Below are positions 1 through 8,451 of a DNA stretch of 26,086 bases, one piece after another; position 1 is the first letter of the stretch, and each line of letters opens with the position of its first letter. Where the stretch lies: IMG/VR virus record IMGVR_UViG_3300047378_000633, positions 1 through 26,086 of that record, one strand, 5' to 3'. The position numbers and the translations under genes were made by a program. The notes beneath the pieces were generated by a model that ran no database searches, was not told the origin of the DNA, and saw only the letters and a list, made by a program, of their open reading frames with translations. The stretch is from a virus.

Positions 1-3000
1 TCTTCTATTGTTGTTTTATCTCCGTAGGAATTAGCAACATTTACATATTTTCCATAATGTCCTACTATATTATCTTCTTTAAGCTCTTTAACAATCGACT
101 CAACTATATAAAAATCCATATACACTTTATTACGATCTTCGAATATGTATACTGTATTTACATTTTCCTTTTCGTCATATCTTACTACGTCTAAATCTCT
201 TAAGCTAAATACTCTAGAAGTATGATATGCGGTTATGTCGTATTGGTTTTTCACTTTCATGATAGTAGAGGCAAAGAAAGATCTCTCTTCAATTGGACTT
301 AGTGTTCCGTTTACTTTTATATTTTTACCTCCTTCATAGGATCTAGTATAATAGTCTTTAGTATATTTACTATTAAATAAATTTAGATTCTTTTTATCTA
401 TAGCTATTTCACCAATAAGGGGGTATAGCGGTTGTTTATCTGTTTCTTGACTTAGTTTTAAAACATCACTACCTTCTTCGTTAACTTTATGATAAAAGAA
501 ATTAGGTATAATTCCAAACATATTGTCTATTTTTAAATAAGATGCAAATACACAATTTACCTCTGATAAATTGTTATATTTGGATTGTTCCCACATAAAT
601 TCATCCATTTCTTCAAGACTTCCAAATGACGGAATGGAGTCTTCTATTTTTTTACTACGATATGGTGGTGTAAATTCTATTACACTTCTAAATAAAGGGT
701 TATATTCTCCATTCATTCTTCTAAGATTTGTATAATATCCACCATCTTCCCTAGCAACTAGGTCATGACCAATTTCATTATTACTTAATTTAAATGCCTT
801 AGGTTTATCATCATCCGTTTCAGCGGTAAGTATAGACGTCTTAATAAATTCTACTCCGTCCTGTATTTCTATTGTGTATAGCCCAGTAGATTCGACACCT
901 TCTTCTGAAATGGTAGTATACGTTATATTAGAATTGCTATTTATTCTTTCTGCCATTCCAGGAGCAACTACATCTTTTAAAACATTTTCCCATCCAGATC
1001 TACCACCTTTATCGTATGATAAGACTACTGAGTTTGAAATATTACTAGCATCAGTTGGACTAAGATTAAATGATAAATAAATAGATCCGTCATCGTTGGT
1101 TTGAACAGCGCCAGGTGTTCCTGAAACAATAATATTATTATCATCTACGACTGATACTACTTTCATTCCAAATTGTTGACTAGAAGAATATCCAGGAATA
1201 TTAAATTTTAAATATGCATATTCTCCGTCTATCTTAAATATATCTTCCGTGAATTTAGGTTGATTATTTCCGACAGACGCAATTGAAGCTGTTAATAGCT
1301 TGGTGTCTTCTTCCCATGAAGAAGCGCCTGCTGCACCCTGACCTCCAAATTCTAAGAAACCTCTAACACTAGAATCAATGATTTCTCCAGTAGTAGCATC
1401 TTTAATATCTGTTAATGTGTATGAAAGATATCTATCAAATTCAGTGATTTCATTTTCAGGTATTGTTAAATGTATTAGAAGGGTTATAGTTTTAAATTTA
1501 TCATTTTTTATAAATTCAAAGTCAGCTCTGGATTCTGACACTATTTCTTGAGCCTTTGGCACATCCGTGTAACACAATACTGTCGAATATTTATAATCGT
1601 TTATTTCTGAAGACGCACTGAATGATATAGGTTGACTCAGAGAGAACTCCTTTCTTTCTTTATAAATATATCTAAGTCCTTTAAATACTGTAGAGGAGAA
1701 GCTCAAAGAGTCTCCTGATGTAAATGAAGTATATAGTCTCTTGGTCATTGCATCTACCCAATCTCCATTTAGATCCGATGCTCCTGTAAAGTTTAAAAAC
1801 GCAGAAAAATAATCATAGTCTACATCTTTTAATTTACTAGAGATATCGCTATAAGACATTTTTTCATCAGTCGGATTAATGTAATCTCTAAGATATGGTA
1901 TTTTATCAGAATCTCTCAAATAACTAGGAATATTCCATATTAAAAAATGTTCCATGTTTAGTTTATCACTATCCCTATCATTTATTATAGAAATATCTGC
2001 AGAAAGGTTATCAATTCCAAACGCTTCATTAGCATTTAGTATATACGGTAAATTTCTTGAATTTATAGCAGTACCTTCTTTTAATGCAAATTTACATATA
2101 GTGGGAACTACTCTTGAATTAATACTTGTTTCTTTTAAAGAGTTTTCATTCAATCTATCATACTCGCTGGCTATTTCAATTTCAGAGCTGTCTCCTTCGG
2201 TCGAATCATCTTCTATTATGTTTGCTAATTTTTTAAATTGAAATAAATCTAGATTTTCATCACCTGGAATAAATATAAATTTAGATGAGTTGTCAATATC
2301 TGATGCTAATATTGCGTATTCGGGATTAGGTTCACCTGATAATATTAGTTTAGTACTTATCTCTTGGCCATACGATAAAGAAAGGTTAGATGTAACGTTT
2401 AATACCTTAACATATTCTTGATCTATTGCAGATTTTAAGAAATCTCCTTTTTTAATAAACTCATCGACGAATAGTCCATGGATTACTATGCTCCATTCAC
2501 CTTCCGAATTTGACTGAGGAACACCAGAGAAACCGGATCCACCATTAGAGTTTATTATCTCTGTATAACTTGCAGATGAGACTGAAAATGAACTTTCATC
2601 TTCCTTATAATTCTCACTTTCAAATTCTAGATGCGTCACGTCAGAGTTAGTAGTACTATAGAAATCAAAATCAAAATCTTTAAAGTCGTATGCTGAAAAT
2701 TTACCGAAAGGCGTCTTATATGGATTATATGTAGAGAATACCCTTCTTGTAAATTTTATAGGTTTTTCGAAAATAACTCTAAATTCTTCTGCATTTAAAG
2801 GATCTCTAATTATTTCTATAATTCTAGTAAATTTATCCTTTCTGTCATATTTTACATAATCTCCAACGTTAATGTTACCAACGTCCTTTGAAGAAACTAC
2901 TAGTCCTTGGTCAATTGCACATCCACCTGACATAGTATAAATAGAATAATCTCCAATAGAAAGATCACCAGAAACTATACCACCTTCATTAATAAATTCA

Positions 3001-4571
3001 TTATATCTTTTAGAAAAATGAGAATCCGCTAATGTACAATCACTCATATCTAAAAACGTATAAGGATTCGAAGTATTGATACCGAATATAGTGGTATATT
3101 TATTTCTACCTTGTGAATAATCATCAATTACAATCCTACTGCGATATGATTGAGCGCTATATGGTATGATTTCCCCATTTCTTATTGCTCCTGCTAATGC
3201 AGCTGCTATTTGAGAAGTGTTTCCTTGACATGAATATCTACCCTCAGAATACGTTCCAATCGGTAATGTTTCGTCTGCTATAAATATGAAATCTCCTAGA
3301 TTAAACCTTTCTATAGAGATTTCTAAAAGATCTCCTAAAAATATTTTATCATTATGAACAGGCGGTTGCGTCAGTGAAAATTTCATAAATCCATTAAAGG
3401 CTTTCTTGTCTACGAATGGAGTTTCTATTTCATTTTCTTTCTTAGCAGTAAACTTGTTAGAATCTCCCTTAAATGAAGTAGAAATAAACATATTACCGAA
3501 CGATAAATTATAATTTTCAAAAGAATTTTTTATGTGATGATAATTACCTTCATTATCTTTGACCCAGCTCAATATCGGAAGACTAGATTCAGATTCATTA
3601 GGAATAATTTTTAAATCCTCAGATTCATCATCTATTAAATTTAAGACTCCAAATTTACTTACATTCTCAACTGAGACAGTTCCTTCTTCATGCTCATCAA
3701 CATATATTCCAAAATATCTATAAATGTTATAATCTTCTGCATCTTCATCATCAAAGAGAAATTCAATATTCATTACATTAGCTGAAATAATACCATTTCT
3801 TTCAAAACTTGATGTAATAGCATTGTTTGCTAATATCTCTGGAAGATCTTCTCTTATATAATCATCGTCTATATAATCTATTTTATTGACAAAACCACCT
3901 ATCATCGCATCTATTCCCGAAAAATGAGTAGGTTCATCTATTTCAAAATTAAAAGAAAGGTGTGAACTTGGAAAAAGAGGATCTTCTATGTGGCTATTTA
4001 AATATGCTCCTAATTTAGAGTTATTAGTAAGATCAAATGATTTAATAATAGTAGCCTTCGAAAGCATTTCTTGAATCCTATTATTTTGACCATCGGCATC
4101 TTCTGTATATTTTTTAGAAAAATTAACATCTTCTATTCTGTATATTATAAATTTACTGGGGACCTTGTCTTCTAACCAAATAGGAGCAAGTATTCTATAT
4201 TGTTCATCATACACTTTAGTGTAATTAAAGGATGCTCCATAGTTATATAAATTTTCATACTGTGAAGAAAAATCCGCACTAACAGCTAAATCAGTATGCT
4301 CTCTACCTACTTGATATCTTTTATCTTTTGGTAATTTTCCATAGAAAAGAGCAACATCTCTATTATATTGACCAAAGTCAGATAGTGGATATTTTTGAAA
4401 TTCAACTTGTGAGAGAGTTCTACTAGCCTTAATAGAGCTTAGGTAAATATCTCCTAAAGAATCTGCAACTAACTTAATATTAGAAGTTAATTTTGGATTA
4501 GTTCTTAGTAAAGCAAATGATTTGTTTTTAACCAAACTATTCTTTGCCGCTGTGTTAATAATTTTCGCCAT
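1..4571 (-). CDS. Giant virion-associated protein, C-terminus cut by window edge
   Basis: The reading frame opens at an ATG (4571-4569) with the N-terminus MAKIINTAAKNSLVKNKSFA and stays open for 1523 codons to base 3, with no stop, so the gene continues off the left edge. I do not recognise the family. The translation is acidic and rich in D, E, S, N, Y and F, reads as beta-rich, and shows no signal peptide or obvious membrane segment. A Gly-rich stretch (GFLEFGGQGAAGASSWEED) sits near bases 1310-1370. It is the last gene of the baseplate cluster, downstream of the coiled-coil and Fn3-bearing proteins, which suggests a peripheral baseplate or fibre component. This is inference from position and size. 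The 57-base leader holds a GATATATA motif and a short inverted repeat. Plus-strand frames at 874-1080 and 1954-2241 lie inside it and look like shadows. Confidence 0.85.
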   Translation of the reverse strand, partial: MAKIINTAAKNSLVKNKSFALLRTNPKLTSNIKLVADSLGDIYLSSIKASRTLSQVEFQKYPLSDFGQYNRDVALFYGKLPKDKRYQVGREHTDLAVSADFSSQYENLYNYGASFNYTKVYDEQYRILAPIWLEDKVPSKFIIYRIEDVNFSKKYTEDADGQNNRIQEMLSKATIIKSFDLTNNSKLGAYLNSHIEDPLFPSSHLSFNFEIDEPTHFSGIDAMIGGFVNKIDYIDDDYIREDLPEILANNAITSSFERNGIISANVMNIEFLFDDEDAEDYNIYRYFGIYVDEHEEGTVSVENVSKFGVLNLIDDESEDLKIIPNESESSLPILSWVKDNEGNYHHIKNSFENYNLSFGNMFISTSFKGDSNKFTAKKENEIETPFVDKKAFNGFMKFSLTQPPVHNDKIFLGDLLEISIERFNLGDFIFIADETLPIGTYSEGRYSCQGNTSQIAAALAGAIRNGEIIPYSAQSYRSRIVIDDYSQGRNKYTTIFGINTSNPYTFLDMSDCTLADSHFSKRYNEFINEGGIVSGDLSIGDYSIYTMSGGCAIDQGLVVSSKDVGNINVGDYVKYDRKDKFTRIIEIIRDPLNAEEFRVIFEKPIKFTRRVFSTYNPYKTPFGKFSAYDFKDFDFDFYSTTNSDVTHLEFESENYKEDESSFSVSSASYTEIINSNGGSGFSGVPQSNSEGEWSIVIHGLFVDEFIKKGDFLKSAIDQEYVKVLNVTSNLSLSYGQEISTKLILSGEPNPEYAILASDIDNSSKFIFIPGDENLDLFQFKKLANIIEDDSTEGDSSEIEIASEYDRLNENSLKETSINSRVVPTICKFALKEGTAINSRNLPYILNANEAFGIDNLSADISIINDRDSDKLNMEHFLIWNIPSYLRDSDKIPYLRDYINPTDEKMSYSDISSKLKDVDYDYFSAFLNFTGASDLNGDWVDAMTKRLYTSFTSGDSLSFSSTVFKGLRYIYKERKEFSLSQPISFSASSEINDYKYSTVLCYTDVPKAQEIVSESRADFEFIKNDKFKTITLLIHLTIPENEITEFDRYLSYTLTDIKDATTGEIIDSSVRGFLEFGGQGAAGASSWEEDTKLLTASIASVGNNQPKFTEDIFKIDGEYAYLKFNIPGYSSSQQFGMKVVSVVDDNNIIVSGTPGAVQTNDDGSIYLSFNLSPTDASNISNSVVLSYDKGGRSGWENVLKDVVAPGMAERINSNSNITYTTISEEGVESTGLYTIEIQDGVEFIKTSILTAETDDDKPKAFKLSNNEIGHDLVAREDGGYYTNLRRMNGEYNPLFRSVIEFTPPYRSKKIEDSIPSFGSLEEMDEFMWEQSKYNNLSEVNCVFASYLKIDNMFGIIPNFFYHKVNEEGSDVLKLSQETDKQPLYPLIGEIAIDKKNLNLFNSKYTKDYYTRSYEGGKNIKVNGTLSPIEERSFFASTIMKVKNQYDITAYHTSRVFSLRDLDVVRYDEKENVNTVYIFEDRNKVYMDFYIVESIVKELKEDNIVGHYGKYVNVANSYGDKTTIE

Positions 4572-4581
4572 TTATGAATAG

Positions 4582-4600
4582 ACTCTATTTTTGTTAGAGT
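4582..4600 (-). other. Short inverted repeat in leader of the giant gene
   Basis: On the minus strand ACTCTA and TAGAGT form a perfect 6-bp stem around a 7-base A-rich loop, 10 bases before the start codon at 4571. No T-run follows on the minus strand, so it is not a good intrinsic terminator. It could be a leader hairpin or operator, or chance in AT-rich DNA. Confidence 0.3.
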
Positions 4601-4607
4601 ATATATC
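4599..4607 (-). promoter_or_regulatory. Possible phage promoter element GATATATAC
   Basis: The minus strand reads GATATATAC; its first base lies 36 bases before the first base of the start codon at 4571. The same spacing occurs for GATATATAA before the amidoligase gene, and the same 9-mer lies before the S1-like gene. The T4 late promoter is the AT-rich octamer TATAAATA, so a related late element is plausible. AT-rich background makes chance matches likely. Confidence 0.3.
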
Positions 4608-4628
4608 TTGCTTTGTTACAGCAGAATA

Positions 4629-7600
4629 TTACCTGTATGGGCGAGCGTCAAAGTCGTATAATCTAGAGGATGAAAAATCTGTATATCCGCTACTAGAGTT
4701 GAAGAATCTTCTTCTATTCCACCACCATCCACCAGAACCTGAGCTACTTCTATAACTTTGTAGCATTACTTTATTGATACTATTCTTATTAGTACCAACT
4801 GCTCTGTATTTAGCATATACTTCGATATCAAACTTAAATTCAGATTTATACGTGTCTAAGATGTCTATCCCTATTTTTTTAGAATAAGTTAAATTAGCAA
4901 AAGAATTTCCATATATACCACCTATTCTACCTTTACCACTTTCATCTTCTCCAAAATAATCTGTCATTCTATATTGAAATACCATATCTACTGAAACAGC
5001 ATTCTGACTTCCACCTTCTACTATTTTCTTACCATACTTATTAGGTCCATCTACTGATAGGCTAGTTTGATTTATAGGTGAAAGATATAAGAAAGATCCG
5101 CACGAAAGACCACCTAATAAATATTGATCATCTTCCGTAAATGAATTCTTAACAGATTTTCTAGGAATAACCGTACCTGATTCATCCTTAGGTCCGGATT
5201 CTGATCCATCCCTAAATGTAATAGCCAAAGGCTGATATGGCGTTTGTATTTTTCCGTTTTGGTCATTGGCTCTTTTAACTGCGTACTTAGGCATTGAAAC
5301 TATTCCAGTTGTCACCATTTCAAACACATTTAATCTATTGTCAGGGTCAATTCCTCCCTCATCGGCGTCTTTAATAAGTGGATGAAATTTAGATAAAAAT
5401 AAACCTTTATCATATTCACTAGAACCCAGCGTTGTTATCGAAATTAAATCTAGTTCAGAATTATTAGCAGAGCTTTCTACATTACCTCCACCGTATGTTC
5501 CGTTCCATATAAAATCTGATCCGTTTGATGTTGGGCTATTAGTTAATTGACATGTCATAGTACTAGAATCAGCTCCACTAAAATCTCGTAAATGCGTTCT
5601 ATCGGCAATACTACCTGGAGTAAATAGTGTATTACCACCATTGTTATTTCTTATTGGATAACTTAAACCATATTCTGCAGTAGTAACTCCGTTTGTTACG
5701 GCATGAGAAGATCCCGTATCTGCATTTGTTGTAAGGTATAAATTACCATTATTAGATATATTTTTAAATCTAGAATATATGAATTGCCCATTTAATTGTG
5801 AAGATTGTTCTGGTGCCGTAGCAAAATAATTATAAGAATTACCATCTCCAGTTAAGTTTTGATAAACTAAAGGAACTTGATCATATTTTCCTTCTGTCAT
5901 ATAGTATGTATCATTAGATATCATATCATCAGGACCAGCATTTGAAGCTAGCTTCATGTTACCTGTTTCTAGATCTATTATACCTAATCCATAATCTTGT
6001 TGACTTGTTGAAACATAGGCAGGTTGTTTAAGATCTCCAACGATTCTTGCACATAGTTCTAAGTCAGATGCCTTGGTGTTATGTAATTCAACTGTAAAGT
6101 TTTTAGTAACAACATATCCTTTGCTAATTCCCGTAGGTGCATTGTCTACATAATATCCTGCAAATATTTTAGCGGTAGTGTTGTTTTTAACCATAGTGGC
6201 AACTCCTTCTTCATCTACAATTTTAACTTGTAGTTCTCCAACAGTACCTTCTACTTTAGATTGTAATCTTTCTAATTGATTCTGTAATTCTAATAATTTT
6301 TCATAAACACTAATAGGATTCTGTTCTCCGGTTAAAAATCCTGATGCAAGGCTTTCAGCGCCATGTGCATAGTATGTATCACCTGCTGTAAAGCCAGTAT
6401 CAAGGTGTGTAAATAAATTCTGAGATTCTAAATCATCATTTATTTCAACTTTAACATTATCTAGATCGTTTTGATTTACGAGTGAATTAGCTCCGTCAGT
6501 TGCTATTACTCCTTCAGGGAATGGAATACTAATAATTTCGGACCATTCTGATTCTACTGGAGTCGTAGGAAAACCTGCTTCAGAAACAGATTTTACCATC
6601 ATTTCGATAACTTCGCCTTGTCTTATCGGTAAATCTATAGAATTAAAGTTAATAGCCTGTGCATCTTCTTCAGATTCTATAATCCATCTATAACCACCGT
6701 CTGCTTGCTTTTCTCTTTTTCTAACAGGACCTTTAACTTCTACCCAGTTTGAAAATGCAGCAGTTTTTTTATTAAATTTAATTTGCTCAATCACGGAAGT
6801 TTTTCCAGTAGAAGATGCATACCTATATCTTGCGATAAACTGAACTACTTCTTGTGAAACTTCATCTCCAACTTTTTTAGCATCTGGAATTGACCAGAAA
6901 CCTCTAACTCTATATTTAGGAGAAGCTTTGGGTAATTCATTAGATTCTGCAATGGCTTTAATTTCACTAACGCTAGAAGAAAATACCTTTGTCTCAGCTG
7001 CTTTTTCTCTAATTAAAGAAGATAGTTCGTTCTTCTCTCTATTTCTTTCAATTTTAGATGAGAATTTTTTAGTAGCAATTAACTTTCTTTTTTTCTTAAT
7101 AGTAGAATCAAGTTTTTTAACAGCTTCCTTTGCAGCGACCTTATCTGATTTAATCTGCTTAACCTTCTGAACACTTGCGTTTTCAGTAAGGTGTTTATTT
7201 ATCTGAGTAACCTTAAAGTTATCAGATTCAATAATCGGTGCATCTGGGATAAGACCTTCCGATGCAGGCGGAATATAATCTACTTTAAGTGCTTTAATGA
7301 ATTGTCCAAAGTCAGCAACCTCTTCTTTGTAATATTTAGCGAGAGATGTTATTACACCTTCTTCGTTTTGAATAGTTAATTCATTGGAAAAGAACGCAAT
7401 TCCTGGTGAAAAATCAGTTGAAGGAATTTTAGAAATAGGATCAATTGGCTTAACAAAAACAACTTGTCTTTCATTAAATCCAACTTTAATTTCAATATCA
7501 ACAGATAAATCAATGTCTTTATAAATTCTTAGAGAATCTGCACCAATCTTTACAGGAACATATCCTTCTAATAGTTCTAAACCTACTTGAGATGTTGAAG

Positions 7601-8450
7601 CATCGATAGAGGTTATTTTATATCTTGTGTTATATTCTTTATTGTTTACTACTAATGAATCACCTATCTTTAAAGATTCAGTGTCTTTCATTCTTTTATT
7701 AGCATCAGAATATGTTAACTTATTTAAAGTATAAACTTTAATCGTCTTAGTTTGACTAACACCGTCTACCATGACGGTCTTCTGAACATTCTCAACCTTT
7801 AATACATCTAGGCCTCCTGTATATTGAATAGACCTAATTGGCATATCAACAGTCTCTGCATCGATTCTGTATTTTAAACCAGCTTCTTCAATTTTAGAAA
7901 CAAAACTTTCGTAATTAATATCATTTTCACCTTTATAAATTTCATCAAAGGATTCAGTCGATGCAATATCTTCATGATCAAAAATAAATCTTTCAGTGTA
8001 TATTCTTTCAGTGTCTACCGGAATCTGTCCTTTAACATCTAAACTTATTGTTAATAACGGGTTTAAGAAATCTTCAAAGAAATCGTTTAATTTAGTATTA
8101 AATTCTTTAGGAGTTGCAAGAGATGTTACGGGTAAAGAAGGTCCTTTTAATTTAGAAGTATGTATTTTTCTATAAGATCCATCTTTAAGTTTAACATTTG
8201 CACTTGAAGTGTCTAGTCCACTAATTGCAGTTAAATTCTTATCAATTCTTTCAATCTCTCTTTTCAAAAATCCAAATGCTGGAATTTGAATCGCTGTCAT
8301 TTTTCCTGTGCGATTATCGAATAGGTCAATGGTAACTGTTTCTTTATCTGTAGAAATAGCCTCATTGATACGCTCAAAAGTTTCTAGTGAATTAGTGTTT
8401 AATTCTAGAAACTGTTCGAGTAAATGTGATATAGAATTACTAGCGCTCAT
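4629..8450 (-). CDS. Large baseplate/fibre-region protein with Fn3-like domain and coiled coils
   Basis: This 1273-residue protein is unidentified at family level, but several parts can be seen. Residues 1-75 are helical. Residues 100-345 are beta-rich. Residues about 415-500 form a highly charged Lys-rich coiled coil (KKLDSTIKKKRKLIATKKF). Residues about 510-645 resemble a fibronectin type III domain (the YRVRGFWSIPD strand, then EVIEMMVKSVSEAG and ESEWSEIISIPFPEG). A second short coiled coil follows at about 712-740 (YEKLLELQNQLERLQSK). The C-terminal 500 residues are rich in G, S, N and Y and read as beta structure, ending in the odd tail GGWWWNRRRFFNSSSGY. Fn3 domains occur in many phage tail-tip and fibre proteins. 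Start ATG lies one base after the upstream stop, so the two are probably translationally coupled. A peripheral baseplate or fibre-anchoring role is inferred. Confidence 0.85.
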   Translation of the reverse strand: MSASNSISHLLEQFLELNTNSLETFERINEAISTDKETVTIDLFDNRTGKMTAIQIPAFGFLKREIERIDKNLTAISGLDTSSANVKLKDGSYRKIHTSKLKGPSLPVTSLATPKEFNTKLNDFFEDFLNPLLTISLDVKGQIPVDTERIYTERFIFDHEDIASTESFDEIYKGENDINYESFVSKIEEAGLKYRIDAETVDMPIRSIQYTGGLDVLKVENVQKTVMVDGVSQTKTIKVYTLNKLTYSDANKRMKDTESLKIGDSLVVNNKEYNTRYKITSIDASTSQVGLELLEGYVPVKIGADSLRIYKDIDLSVDIEIKVGFNERQVVFVKPIDPISKIPSTDFSPGIAFFSNELTIQNEEGVITSLAKYYKEEVADFGQFIKALKVDYIPPASEGLIPDAPIIESDNFKVTQINKHLTENASVQKVKQIKSDKVAAKEAVKKLDSTIKKKRKLIATKKFSSKIERNREKNELSSLIREKAAETKVFSSSVSEIKAIAESNELPKASPKYRVRGFWSIPDAKKVGDEVSQEVVQFIARYRYASSTGKTSVIEQIKFNKKTAAFSNWVEVKGPVRKREKQADGGYRWIIESEEDAQAINFNSIDLPIRQGEVIEMMVKSVSEAGFPTTPVESEWSEIISIPFPEGVIATDGANSLVNQNDLDNVKVEINDDLESQNLFTHLDTGFTAGDTYYAHGAESLASGFLTGEQNPISVYEKLLELQNQLERLQSKVEGTVGELQVKIVDEEGVATMVKNNTTAKIFAGYYVDNAPTGISKGYVVTKNFTVELHNTKASDLELCARIVGDLKQPAYVSTSQQDYGLGIIDLETGNMKLASNAGPDDMISNDTYYMTEGKYDQVPLVYQNLTGDGNSYNYFATAPEQSSQLNGQFIYSRFKNISNNGNLYLTTNADTGSSHAVTNGVTTAEYGLSYPIRNNNGGNTLFTPGSIADRTHLRDFSGADSSTMTCQLTNSPTSNGSDFIWNGTYGGGNVESSANNSELDLISITTLGSSEYDKGLFLSKFHPLIKDADEGGIDPDNRLNVFEMVTTGIVSMPKYAVKRANDQNGKIQTPYQPLAITFRDGSESGPKDESGTVIPRKSVKNSFTEDDQYLLGGLSCGSFLYLSPINQTSLSVDGPNKYGKKIVEGGSQNAVSVDMVFQYRMTDYFGEDESGKGRIGGIYGNSFANLTYSKKIGIDILDTYKSEFKFDIEVYAKYRAVGTNKNSINKVMLQSYRSSSGSGGWWWNRRRFFNSSSGYTDFSSSRLYDFDARPYR

Positions 8451-8451
8451 A

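Noticed and set aside
874-2241. Two plus-strand frames (874-1080 and 1954-2241) within the left 4.5 kb.
   Set aside because: Both lie inside the uninterrupted minus-strand giant gene, have no leader of their own, and have hydrophobic, low-complexity translations typical of antisense shadows.
6928-7379. Plus-strand frames opposite the Lys-rich coiled coil of the 1273-residue protein.
   Set aside because: Antisense of Lys/Glu-rich coding gives Phe/Leu/Ser-rich pseudo-membrane sequences; the minus-strand frame explains the region.
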